From Arenibacter sp. F26102 (GTDB lineage: Bacteria > Bacteroidota > Bacteroidia > Flavobacteriales > Flavobacteriaceae), in contig NZ_JALKBC010000005.1 of assembly GCF_023015865.1 (NCBI RefSeq), positions 248,001 to 312,000 of the forward strand: a stretch of 64,000 bases of DNA. The letters are read 5' to 3'. Position numbers and translations under genes: made by a program. Below the pieces are notes generated by a model. That model was given only the letters and a program-made list of their open reading frames with translations. It was not told the origin of the DNA and did no database searches. Below, piece by piece: positions 53,761-62,493 of this stretch (its first letter is position 1; every line of letters starts with the position of its first letter).

Positions 53761-55965
53761 ATGAAAAAATTATTCTTAGGTTTTTGTTTACTAGTAGGAT
53801 TCGCAACCAATGCTCAAAAGGTCGCCGATCAGCCGTTTCTTCAGGACAGTGCTGATAAGTTTTCTTTGGAAGAAGGGGAGGGGAATGTGACTTTGCTTCA
53901 AATTGGCAGTGACCGAAATAAGGCCATTAAGGTACTTAGCAGCCAAGGGCTTATGCTCCCACATGAAAAAAGAATGCGACAAGATGTACAATATAGACCT
54001 TTGGTCGATATGAATATTGTTGGTTTGACCGAGTACAAAGGTCAATTTGTTTATTTAACGGACAAGGCAGTTTTAAGCAATGCTTGGGCCGGCAAGTTAT
54101 TCATCAACCATAACATAAAAGCTCCTAAGGCTATAGGCATGGGCCCCGATTTTTTGACCATGATAGCAGGAGAAAACGATTTTGTTGTTTTTAACAGTAA
54201 CCAAGAAGTTTGGAGGTCTTCCATAAATAATTTAAATCCGATATCCATACAGCATGACCCAATATCAAATCAATTTCTAGTTTTGACGGCAGAGGGACTG
54301 TACCAAGTGGATAGTGCTTTAAAAACATCAAAAAAGGTATTTGAGGCCAATAATTTAAAGGCCTTTACTTTACATGATGACAGTATTGTTTTGGGGACTA
54401 CCAATGGCATACAGATTTTGGACCGCAAAACATTTGTCCCAATTAAACTTGATCAAAAACTACCTTGGACAGAAATTACCACTGTAAAAAGTATTCTCGG
54501 AAGCCTATGGTTCGGATCCACCAAGGGAGCCTTTAAACTACGTGAAGATGGCAAATACGATTATTACGCTTCTAAGCGATGGCTGGTAGACGATCAGGTG
54601 GTCGACTTGGCTGAAGGTCCTGATAGTAGTGTTCTGGTCCTGACCCAAAAAGGGATGAGCAAAATTGACTTTGTACCCATGACACTCGCACAAAAAGCGG
54701 AATATTTTCAAGAAATTCAGCGGTTACGTCATATTCGCTACGGTTTTACCTCAGATCTGGCAATGAGAACACCAGGAGACCTTTCTACGGGCTACTTTCA
54801 CGATACGGATAATGATGGACTTTGGACTTCGATGTACTTGGCAGGGGAATTGTTTAGATATGCGGTAACCAAGTCCGAAGACGCCAAGCAAAATGCCTAC
54901 GAAGCCTTTGAGGCTATGGAGAGGATGACGGAACTTCCCGATTTAAAAGGGTTTCCGGCAAGGTCTTTTGAAAGGGATGGCTATGAAGTGGGGCTACACG
55001 CCAATGGATTTTCTGAAGAGTGGAGAGAGCAATATGTAAAAGAAAATGGAAGGATATGGCAACTGTCGGATGATGAACTTTGGAGGTGGAAATCCACAAC
55101 AAGCAGCGATGAATCTTGCGGGCACTTTTTCGTGTACGCACTTTTTGCAGAATTGGCACCCGACAAGGCCTGGAGGGATAGGGCGATACACCAAATAAAA
55201 ATAGAGATGGACCACATTATGGATAACGATTGGCACTTGGTGGATTGGAACGGCAAACCGACCGCTTGGGGAAAATGGAATCCTGATTACGTTAATGGAT
55301 TCCCTATTAATGTAGGGGATCGTAGGCTAAATTCTACGCTTATTCTATCTTTCCTTCAAACAGCCTATCATTTTACTAAAGACAAGAAATATAAAAAGGG
55401 GGCTGAAAAGTTGATAAAAAAATATGGATATGATGAGAATGCCAACAGACCGGCCTCGGTTATTGGTTATGTGGAAGGGGAGGATTTAAGCGATAAATGG
55501 AACCATTCCGATGATGAAATGTATTTTTTAACCATGCCAGGATTTGTTAATTATTCCTTTTCGGAAGAACAGAAAGAAGCACATTTTAATGCAGTAAAAA
55601 GCCATTGGGAAGTGGAACGCTCGGAAAAAAATCCCTTATGGAATTATCTTTTTGCATTTTCTGGTGGGCAAAATATAGATAGTGAAGAATCGGCATGGTG
55701 GTTGCGCGAGTTTCCTATGGATCTGATCGATTGGAAAATAGATAATGAGCACCGTAAGGACTTGACGAAAATAGAACCTAATTTCAGAAGTCAGACCTAT
55801 ACTGAGGTGTTGCCAGGTGATGAGAGGACGCTTCATCTGCACAATGGAGCATATAGGAACAATGGCGGAAGTGATGGAAAACGTGAATATGCCCCATATA
55901 TTTACTTGTTGCCGTATTGGGCTGGTAGATATGTGGAAGCCATTAGTGCCCCGCGGGCCGAGTAA
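53761..55965 (+). CDS. secreted two-domain protein (beta-propeller plus helical barrel)
   Basis: A 734-residue protein with a Sec signal (ending near ATNAQ). Residues 60-310 show repeated strand patterns (TEYKGQFVYLTDKAVL, LTAEGLYQVDS, LGTTNGIQILDRK, LWFGSTKGAFKLREDGKYDYY) like the propeller blades of sensor proteins. Residues about 320-720 are helical and rich in Trp and acidic residues (DTDNDGLWTSMYLAGELFRYA, NDWHLVDWNGKPTAWGKWNP, NHSDDEMYFLTMPGFV), resembling (alpha/alpha)6 glycosidase or lyase folds. It might be an extracellular carbohydrate-active enzyme. I do not recognise the family. A strong terminator follows. Confidence 0.75.
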   Translation: MKKLFLGFCLLVGFATNAQKVADQPFLQDSADKFSLEEGEGNVTLLQIGSDRNKAIKVLSSQGLMLPHEKRMRQDVQYRPLVDMNIVGLTEYKGQFVYLTDKAVLSNAWAGKLFINHNIKAPKAIGMGPDFLTMIAGENDFVVFNSNQEVWRSSINNLNPISIQHDPISNQFLVLTAEGLYQVDSALKTSKKVFEANNLKAFTLHDDSIVLGTTNGIQILDRKTFVPIKLDQKLPWTEITTVKSILGSLWFGSTKGAFKLREDGKYDYYASKRWLVDDQVVDLAEGPDSSVLVLTQKGMSKIDFVPMTLAQKAEYFQEIQRLRHIRYGFTSDLAMRTPGDLSTGYFHDTDNDGLWTSMYLAGELFRYAVTKSEDAKQNAYEAFEAMERMTELPDLKGFPARSFERDGYEVGLHANGFSEEWREQYVKENGRIWQLSDDELWRWKSTTSSDESCGHFFVYALFAELAPDKAWRDRAIHQIKIEMDHIMDNDWHLVDWNGKPTAWGKWNPDYVNGFPINVGDRRLNSTLILSFLQTAYHFTKDKKYKKGAEKLIKKYGYDENANRPASVIGYVEGEDLSDKWNHSDDEMYFLTMPGFVNYSFSEEQKEAHFNAVKSHWEVERSEKNPLWNYLFAFSGGQNIDSEESAWWLREFPMDLIDWKIDNEHRKDLTKIEPNFRSQTYTEVLPGDERTLHLHNGAYRNNGGSDGKREYAPYIYLLPYWAGRYVEAISAPRAE

Positions 55966-55980
55966 GCAAAATAGCACAGT

Positions 55981-56014
55981 AAAAAAAGGGAAGCCTGTCG
56001 GGCTTCCCTTTTTT
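55981..56014 (+). terminator. intrinsic terminator after the two-domain protein gene
   Basis: AAAAAAGGGAAGCC pairs with GGCTTCCCTTTTTT around a five-base loop. It is strong and symmetrical. Confidence 0.85.
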
Positions 56015-56322
56015 TGTATATTATGATGGCCCAGAGAGCTTCGGGGGTTAGTTGGTACTGAAATCTCTTTTGCCAACGTACAACCTAGCCCCTTCGCTAG
56101 GTTCATGAATACCTTTAGAAACAAATACCATTGACCTTGTCCAACAAAGACAGTAATATTTCGCTGATAAAAACTATCCATTTACTGAAAGTTCGGTATC
56201 ATTCACTGATAATCCAAATTCCCATTTAAACTTCAAGTAGAGTGTGGTATCTAATGTTTAAAGACAACTAAGAGTTAGTTGTGCTTTCAAAAACAATGAT
56301 AACATCTAAAAATCAGTAAGAA
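56015..56322. other. 308-bp intergenic region with an inverted repeat
   Basis: AACCTAGC (56082-56089) and GCTAGGTT (56096-56103) form an 8-bp hairpin with a six-base loop, without a T run. Nothing else was recognised before the sulfotransferase-like gene. Confidence 0.45.
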
Positions 56323-57594
56323 ATGAGGAAATCAAGATTTAAAATGGGGTTTGTCCCACTTTGTATTGTAGCACTTGCCCTAACCGCTTGCAGCAGTGAT
56401 GATACGGAAGCTATAAATCTCACAGAGGAAACTAGCGATACCGAAACTACAGAAGATGTCAGTAGCGGTATTGATTTGGATTCTTACATTTTGGCAGTGG
56501 CTCCAGATGATGGGGTATTTTTAATAGACCACGATGGAGATACCCTGTTCGAGTGGGATATGGATGGAGATAATTTGGGCAACGATGCAAAATTATATAG
56601 CGACGGTAGTTTGGTGACCACCATAAAGGTCAATAATCCGTCTATTAATTTTGGTGGCTATGGGGGTCAGTTTAGAAAGATCAATGCGGACCAGACTACA
56701 GCGTGGGAGGTAAGCTACTCCAGTTCCAACTATATAGCGCACCATGACGTTAACTACTTATCCAATGGAAACATTATTTTTCCGGTTTGGGAAGAAGTAA
56801 GTTCAATTGAAGCTAGTGACATGGGATTTTCAGGTAATTTTGATATCTATCCCGATGCCATAATAGAAATGAATCCCCTTACCCAAGAGGTGGTATGGGA
56901 GTGGCATACCACGGATCATATTGTACAGGATTATGACAGCAGCAAAGGAAACTATGGTGTTGTGGCGGATAATCCGAATAAAATTGATATCAACTACAAC
57001 AACGACCAGACCGATGGCGATATCACCCATGTAAACGGTATTACCTTGGATGAAACCAATGATCTCATATATGTTACGGTAAATTTTTACAGTGAAGTTT
57101 GGGTCATAGATCACAGTACCACTACCCAGGAAGCGGCAACAGGCGCGGGGGGTAATTACGGCTTGGGCGGTGATTTGGTCTATCGCTTTGGAAACCCTTT
57201 GGCCTATGACAACGTGGGTGAAGTAACCTTGAACAGGGTACATTACCCAAATCTTTTTGATGGAAATAAAATGTTGGTATTTGCCAATAATAAGTATGAT
57301 GGGCAATCTGCGGTTGTGGAGTATGAATTGAACCCTCCTTACCTATTGGTTGCAGGACAAGATAATGAGCCAACTATTAGCTGGGAATTTACAGATACCG
57401 CTTTGTACAGTAACGGTCTTGGTAGTGGTGTGCGTATGAGCAATGGTAATACCCTAATTTCTGAAGGGACAGGGACCCTATGGGAAGTAAGTGATAGTGG
57501 TGAGGTGCTTTGGCAAAACAACGATTATAACAGGCCGTGGAGGGCTTATGCTTTCTCCGTGGATGATCCGGCCATAAAGGCATTGGGCTTTTAA
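56323..57594 (+). CDS. arylsulfotransferase (ASST)-like lipoprotein
   Basis: A 423-residue lipoprotein (signal ends LTACSSDD, Cys23) with an acidic linker. The rest forms a six-bladed-propeller-like fold of the bacterial arylsulfotransferase family: WDMDGDNLGNDAKLYSDGSL, YIAHHDVNYLSNGNIIF with the likely catalytic His region, VVWEWHTTDH, ITHVNGITLDETND, LNRVHYPNLFDGNKMLVFAN and VRMSNGNTLISEGTGTLWEV. ASST transfers sulfuryl groups between phenolic compounds without PAPS. The gene is monocistronic. Many relatives may have lost transferase activity, so function is only probable. Confidence 0.82.
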   Translation: MRKSRFKMGFVPLCIVALALTACSSDDTEAINLTEETSDTETTEDVSSGIDLDSYILAVAPDDGVFLIDHDGDTLFEWDMDGDNLGNDAKLYSDGSLVTTIKVNNPSINFGGYGGQFRKINADQTTAWEVSYSSSNYIAHHDVNYLSNGNIIFPVWEEVSSIEASDMGFSGNFDIYPDAIIEMNPLTQEVVWEWHTTDHIVQDYDSSKGNYGVVADNPNKIDINYNNDQTDGDITHVNGITLDETNDLIYVTVNFYSEVWVIDHSTTTQEAATGAGGNYGLGGDLVYRFGNPLAYDNVGEVTLNRVHYPNLFDGNKMLVFANNKYDGQSAVVEYELNPPYLLVAGQDNEPTISWEFTDTALYSNGLGSGVRMSNGNTLISEGTGTLWEVSDSGEVLWQNNDYNRPWRAYAFSVDDPAIKALGF

Positions 57595-57630
57595 ATAAGA
57601 ATAAATAGTTTTTGAATTGGTTGATGTTTG

Positions 57631-57666
57631 TAAAAGCTCTGGCTGCAAGGTTGGAGCTTTTATTTT
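57631..57666 (+). terminator. intrinsic terminator after the ASST-like gene
   Basis: TAAAAGCTC (57631-57639) and GAGCTTTTA (57654-57662) pair around a 14-base loop, followed by a T-rich stretch. Confidence 0.65.
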
Positions 57667-57786
57667 ATATGGTCATTCTTAAAAACATCTCCCAAGGAGA
57701 TCTACAAATTTGATTAAAAAACAGATTATAAAGCTATTTGTAAATGGTTTCACGCAGGGGAGTGGGTAGATTTATTTAAACCAAGA

Positions 57787-58731
57787 TCAATTTATGGATG
57801 ACCTAAAATCCTTAGGGGAGTGCCCAACCTTTTGCTTGAACAAACGGCTAAAATGTTGAGGATATTTAAACCCCAATTCATAGGCAATTTCACTTACAGA
57901 TTTACTCGGATCAAAAACTTTTTCCTTGGCAATATCAATGAGTTTGCCCTGAATATATTCTTGGGCCGATTTTCCCGTTTCTTTTTTTACAAGATCTCCA
58001 AAGTAGTTTGCAGATAGATGTAATTGTTGTGCGAAATAACCTACCGAAGGTAATCCGTAAGTTTTGGGTTTTTCCGATGAAAAATAATCCACCAGCAGTG
58101 TGTCAAATTTTTGCAAAGCACCCTGATTTACCACTTCGCGGGTCAGGAACTGTCTGTCATAAAACCTTAGGCAATAATCCAAAAACAGTTCTATATTGGC
58201 AACAATCAACTTTTTGCTATGTTTGTCCAAATTTTGTTCCAGTTCAAACTGGATTTTGTCCAGCAAACTCAAAATAACTTTTCGTTCTTTGGAAGAAAGG
58301 TGTAAAGCTTCATGGCTGGAATAAGCGAAGAAGTTGTACTCATGTATCTTTTTGGCCATGTCGGTACCCAATAGCAAGTCTGGGTGAAAAAGCAGGGCAT
58401 AGCCCTTGGGAACAAAATTAGGGTCATAACCGCCCAATTCAATCGTTTGGTATGGGGCCATGAAAACTAGGGTTCCTTCGTCATAGTCATAGGATTTACC
58501 ACCGTATTTAATCTTACACCCCACGGTATCTTTTAAAAAGATGGCATAGCAACCAAAGTGAAAGGCATCATAATAGGTATTGGGGTATCCATTTTCATTC
58601 ACTTTGTCAAAATCTACAATACCTACCAACGGATGCAATACTTCGCAATTGCGTAACTTAAAATAATCCGCTACCGCCTTAATTTCTAAAATATTCTTCA
58701 CTACCAATGGATTTATTATAAAGTTAACCAA
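57787..58731 (-). CDS. AraC family transcriptional regulator
   Basis: A 314-residue regulator. The N-terminal two-thirds form a cupin-like sensing domain (DEGTLVFMAPYQTIELGGYD); the last 100 residues form the double helix-turn-helix: VGYFAQQLHLSANYFGDLVK then VSEIAYELGFKYPQHFSRLF, ending FKQKVGHSPKDFRSSIN. It is divergent from the cupin-NTF2 gene at 58903 with 171 bp between, so it probably regulates that gene. The inducer is unknown. Confidence 0.92.
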   Translation of the reverse strand: MVNFIINPLVVKNILEIKAVADYFKLRNCEVLHPLVGIVDFDKVNENGYPNTYYDAFHFGCYAIFLKDTVGCKIKYGGKSYDYDEGTLVFMAPYQTIELGGYDPNFVPKGYALLFHPDLLLGTDMAKKIHEYNFFAYSSHEALHLSSKERKVILSLLDKIQFELEQNLDKHSKKLIVANIELFLDYCLRFYDRQFLTREVVNQGALQKFDTLLVDYFSSEKPKTYGLPSVGYFAQQLHLSANYFGDLVKKETGKSAQEYIQGKLIDIAKEKVFDPSKSVSEIAYELGFKYPQHFSRLFKQKVGHSPKDFRSSIN

Positions 58732-58902
58732 TTGATATCAAGGAAATCATAACCTAAGGTAAAATCTGTAATAATGGTATGAACATCCGTAACTTAGGTA
58801 CAATGTTCTGACTTTCTTAAATTAATTTTGATTCCACGGAAATCCATGCTTGAGAAAAAAGCATTGAATTAAATAATTTAAGAACACTTAAAAATAATAA
58901 CT

Positions 58903-59727
58903 ATGAAAATTATAAAAAGGATCAATTTGATTTTGGCATTAGTGGCAATCTGCTATTTAAATGCCCAAGAATCTGTTTTTCCGAAAGGAAAACTAGCACC
59001 AAACGTGCACCACAAAGGAGATGTTTGGCTTAGTCATGTTACGGAAGCTGATGGGACCTTTGATTATCATGTGGCACAGGCAGTTTCTGCACCGGGCGCA
59101 TTTTTAAATTGGCATGTGCATCCGGACGGACAACAATTGTTGATTACCAACGGTACTGGTTATTATCAAGAAAAAGGAAAAGAGGTGCAGGTAATTCAGA
59201 CGGGTGATGTAGTAAAATGTCTCCCTAAGGTGGAGCATTGGCATGGCGCAACTCCCAATAGTCCTGTTACCTATTTGGCCATAAGTGGAAAAACACCTAC
59301 CGTATGGACGAACGAGTTAACACAAGCTGAATATGATGCCATAAAAGCGCCAATTCCTGTAAATGAGGAGCTGTTAGAACTGTCAAAAGATAAATGGCAA
59401 TGGATGGCCGATAAGGACACGGAAAAACTGGGTCGGCTTTTTCATAAAGATGCCCAGTATGTGCATATGGGAGGTTCATGGGGAACGGAACGGGAATTGG
59501 ACCTTATTAAGAGCGGTGGCATATGGTACAGGAAGGCTACGGTACACACAGCTTCGGTAGATGTAATGGATGATACCGCCGTTTTGCTCAACACCATTAC
59601 ACTATTGGCCGAAGTAGGCGGAAACGAGGTGAGCAATCCCTTTATAGTAACCGAAGTGTACAAGAAGATGGGAGGAGACTGGAAACTGCTAAACCTGTCT
59701 TTTGTAAAGCAATTGGTTAGGGAATAA
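58903..59727 (+). CDS. secreted cupin fused to an NTF2-like domain
   Basis: A 274-residue protein with a Sec signal (ending NAQ). Residues 35-140 form a cupin with LNWHVHPDGQQLLITNGTGYY and CLPKVEHWHGATP, giving three His and one Gln/Glu metal-ligand positions. Residues about 155-270 form a DUF4440/SnoaL-like NTF2 fold (WQWMADKDTEKLGRLFHKDA, YVHMGGSWGTERELDLIKSG). The cupin is of the type often linked to carboxymuconolactone decarboxylases. A two-domain exported fusion is uncommon. The divergent AraC gene probably controls it. Confidence 0.85.
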   Translation: MKIIKRINLILALVAICYLNAQESVFPKGKLAPNVHHKGDVWLSHVTEADGTFDYHVAQAVSAPGAFLNWHVHPDGQQLLITNGTGYYQEKGKEVQVIQTGDVVKCLPKVEHWHGATPNSPVTYLAISGKTPTVWTNELTQAEYDAIKAPIPVNEELLELSKDKWQWMADKDTEKLGRLFHKDAQYVHMGGSWGTERELDLIKSGGIWYRKATVHTASVDVMDDTAVLLNTITLLAEVGGNEVSNPFIVTEVYKKMGGDWKLLNLSFVKQLVRE

Positions 59728-60266
59728 AACCATTGATGAAATAAATAATTTTGCAATGAAAAATTACATAAGCCTAGTGTTTCTTGAAAAAAAATATTTA
59801 ATGGTAAATTCTACAATGTTAACGAAATCGAGAAATTTTGATATATTCTTTAACTCCTTTAAAAACATTCTCTAAACAACGAATGAACACCTGTGCGCAC
59901 TGAATGCACCTGTTCGCCTTTGTCAATTTGGTGGGCTTTTAAACCGGCTGGCGGTAGGAGGGGAGTAACACCGAACTTTTTTAAATTCGCAAGAATTCCT
60001 TTACTTTAATATAATTAAATAGGATGATATTCTTAATTGGGCCTCCTAAAATTTAAGTCGTAACAGAGTGGAGCAAAAAGAATAAGTCCAGAGGACTTAT
60101 TTAGTGAACGAGCCTGTACTGCACTTAGGCAATTAATCATTCAAGGAGTATCTATTATTTAGCGCAGAAGCTATACTAATAAAAATATATGTTCTCAATA
60201 TTACATTGGTAATGTTCTATCCCTTTGTACGACCAAACGCAGGATCAACATTTATAGAAAGATTGA
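59728..60266. other. 539-bp intergenic region
   Basis: It contains the inverted repeat at 60081-60101. No gene, RNA or complete promoter was recognised elsewhere. Confidence 0.4.
60081..60101. promoter_or_regulatory. perfect 9-bp inverted repeat upstream of the nucleoside hydrolase
   Basis: Arms AATAAGTCC and GGACTTATT around AGA. It lies 166 bp before the hydrolase start and has no poly-T tail, so an operator is as likely as a terminator. Confidence 0.45.
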
Positions 60267-61250
60267 ATGCAGCAGCAAAACAATAAACTCAGGACATTTA
60301 AAACCCTAAATTATCATAAAGCTATTCACATCCCTTTGCTTCAATTTGTAATTTTAGTATTCCTTTTCGCACATGTAACCGTAGAAGCACAGGTAAAGGA
60401 TACGCGTTTACCTATTATTATTGATGCCGATACGGCAAATGAGGTAGATGATCTTTATGCCATAGTACGGGCAATTGCGGAGCCCAAATTCAATATTCTA
60501 GGCGTTACTTCGGCCCAGTTTCATACCTCACCATTGGCAACGGATAGTAGTGTTTATGAAAGCCAAAGAATTAATGAAAGAATACTTCAGTTAATAGGGC
60601 GGAAGGCCATTCCGCTTCCTTTGGGGAGTAATGTACCCCTAAAGAATAATACTGAACCGGCCAGTTCCCATGCTTCGAATTTTATAGTTGAAATGGCGCA
60701 TAAAATGCCTGTCGGTCGAAAATTGAACGTAGTTGTTTTAGGGCCCTGTACCAATATTGCCAGTGCAATTTTGGAGGATCCGGCCATTATTCCAAAATTG
60801 AAAGTACACTATCTCGGTTTTTGGCATAATGTGGAAACCAATATGTATGACAAAAAGGAATTCAATTCAGGAAACGACCCTAAAGCGGTAGAGATTCTTT
60901 TAAATACCGAAGGTCTTGATCTTACTATAATGACAGCAACTACCAGCCAGCACCTTGTATTTACAAAAGCAGAAGTAGATGCCAATTTAAAGAATAGGGC
61001 AGGCGTTTCCGATTATCTCATAAACCGATGGGAAACCTATGAACGCTGGTGGACCAAGGAAGATCCGGAGAAGAAAAGTTGGATTATGTGGGATGTCGCT
61101 ATCATAGAAGCACTCGCACATCCCGAATTATCAAAAACCGAAACTTTTTTAACTCCTCCAGAGAATACGCAACGCCTAATAAACATCCATACGGAAATAG
61201 AGGTAGAAAATATGAAAACAGATTTCTGGCAAAGTTTAAAAAAAATATAA
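60267..61250 (+). CDS. exported nucleoside hydrolase
   Basis: A 327-residue protein of the inosine-uridine nucleoside N-ribohydrolase family. The N-terminus (to about residue 42, ending VTVEAQ) looks like a signal peptide with a basic N-region, so the enzyme is probably periplasmic. Hallmark: IIIDADTANEVDDLYAIV (DxDxxNxxDD type, calcium-binding), VVLGPCTNIASAI and the C-terminal WIMWDVAIIEALAHPEL. It hydrolyses the N-glycosidic bond of a nucleoside. A frameshifted truncated duplicate lies at 49185-49799. It is followed after 10 bp by an MtnK-like kinase, so the pair may recycle a nucleoside sugar. Confidence 0.9.
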   Translation: MQQQNNKLRTFKTLNYHKAIHIPLLQFVILVFLFAHVTVEAQVKDTRLPIIIDADTANEVDDLYAIVRAIAEPKFNILGVTSAQFHTSPLATDSSVYESQRINERILQLIGRKAIPLPLGSNVPLKNNTEPASSHASNFIVEMAHKMPVGRKLNVVVLGPCTNIASAILEDPAIIPKLKVHYLGFWHNVETNMYDKKEFNSGNDPKAVEILLNTEGLDLTIMTATTSQHLVFTKAEVDANLKNRAGVSDYLINRWETYERWWTKEDPEKKSWIMWDVAIIEALAHPELSKTETFLTPPENTQRLINIHTEIEVENMKTDFWQSLKKI

Positions 61251-61260
61251 AAAATACAGT

Positions 61261-62238
61261 ATGTACCTAGACGCTACTACTTCAATTTCGGATGTTGGGA
61301 ATTGTTTAAACAATATTGGTTTTTTTGATCCAAAACACGAACAAATTCTCTCCGTTGAAAAGCCAGGTGAGGGCAACATGAACGTTGTCCTTAGAATCCG
61401 TACCAATAGGCGTTCCTTTATCGTAAAGCAATCGCGGCCATTTGTTCAAAAATATCCGCAGATAAATGCGCCCATTGAGCGTATTGATGTAGAGTATCAA
61501 TTTTACAAAGCAGTTACAAATAAGGTAATTGAACCACATATTCCTGAAATTCTAACCTATAATGCAGATAATCATTTATTAATACTGGAAGACTTAGGAG
61601 ATTGTAAGGATATGTCTTACCTGTACAATGAAAGAAATATTAAAACTTCCCAACTTCATCGGCTTTTGGATATTGCATCGCAAATCCATAAATCCAAACC
61701 TTTGGAGTTTCCTAAAAATATGGAGTTGCGCTTACTTAATCACCAGCACATATTTGTACTACCTTTTCTTAAGGAAAGTGATTTCTCCCTGAATGCCATT
61801 CAGGACGGACTTCATGAACTCGTTCTTAGGTATAGAACAGATGAAACATTAAAAAAGGAGATATCAAAGGTGGGACAACAGTACCTGTCCCAGGGCAATG
61901 TTCTTTTGCACGGCGATTATTATCCCGGGAGTTGGATGACAAAAGGAGACCACATCTATATAATTGATCCCGAATTCAGCTTTATGGGATTTGCCGAATT
62001 CGACATTGGGGTATTGGCGGCACATAGTATTATGATTACGATGGATACGGCTTGTCTTCACACTATAAAAAAAGGGTATCCTGGTAGGCTTAACGAACAA
62101 TTACTGGCCCAAGTGGCCGGCATAGAGATGATGCGCCGATTGATAGGTTTGGCCCAACTGCCTTTAAAAAGATCTCTTCAAGAAAAAAAGTTACTCTTGG
62201 AGATGGCCAAGGGTTTGATTTTGAATAACGGTAATTAA
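61261..62238 (+). CDS. methylthioribose-kinase-like phosphotransferase
   Basis: A 325-residue protein of the aminoglycoside phosphotransferase/choline-kinase fold. Visible: glycine-rich GEGNMNVVLRI, Lys in FIVKQSRP, catalytic loop LLHGDYYPGSWM (HGD), and metal-binding IIDPEFSFMGFAEFDIG (DPE). HGD followed by GS and DPEF, then FDIG, is characteristic of S-methyl-5-thioribose kinase (MtnK). The gene lies 10 bp after the nucleoside hydrolase and is probably co-transcribed. Methylthioribose is the likely substrate, but other sugar or amino-alcohol substrates are possible. Confidence 0.82.
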   Translation: MYLDATTSISDVGNCLNNIGFFDPKHEQILSVEKPGEGNMNVVLRIRTNRRSFIVKQSRPFVQKYPQINAPIERIDVEYQFYKAVTNKVIEPHIPEILTYNADNHLLILEDLGDCKDMSYLYNERNIKTSQLHRLLDIASQIHKSKPLEFPKNMELRLLNHQHIFVLPFLKESDFSLNAIQDGLHELVLRYRTDETLKKEISKVGQQYLSQGNVLLHGDYYPGSWMTKGDHIYIIDPEFSFMGFAEFDIGVLAAHSIMITMDTACLHTIKKGYPGRLNEQLLAQVAGIEMMRRLIGLAQLPLKRSLQEKKLLLEMAKGLILNNGN

Positions 62239-62493
62239 AAATTGGCCATCTTCATTGATTTTTTTTCTTTCCAAAAACTTCTTTCAAAAAGTAATAGAGC
62301 ACTTATTGACTGGCCAACGGCAGGAGGGAAGGCAATGTCTGTGGAAGTATCTTGTAATTTCATGAATTAATCCAATAGCTATTCGCAATAAATAGGTGTC
62401 ATATTTCCATAATAGGCAAAAATTAAACTAAAGCATTTTACTGTTCTACCAAAATAAAAATAATACGTAACTTATTTTCAAAATTGTTTGGTA

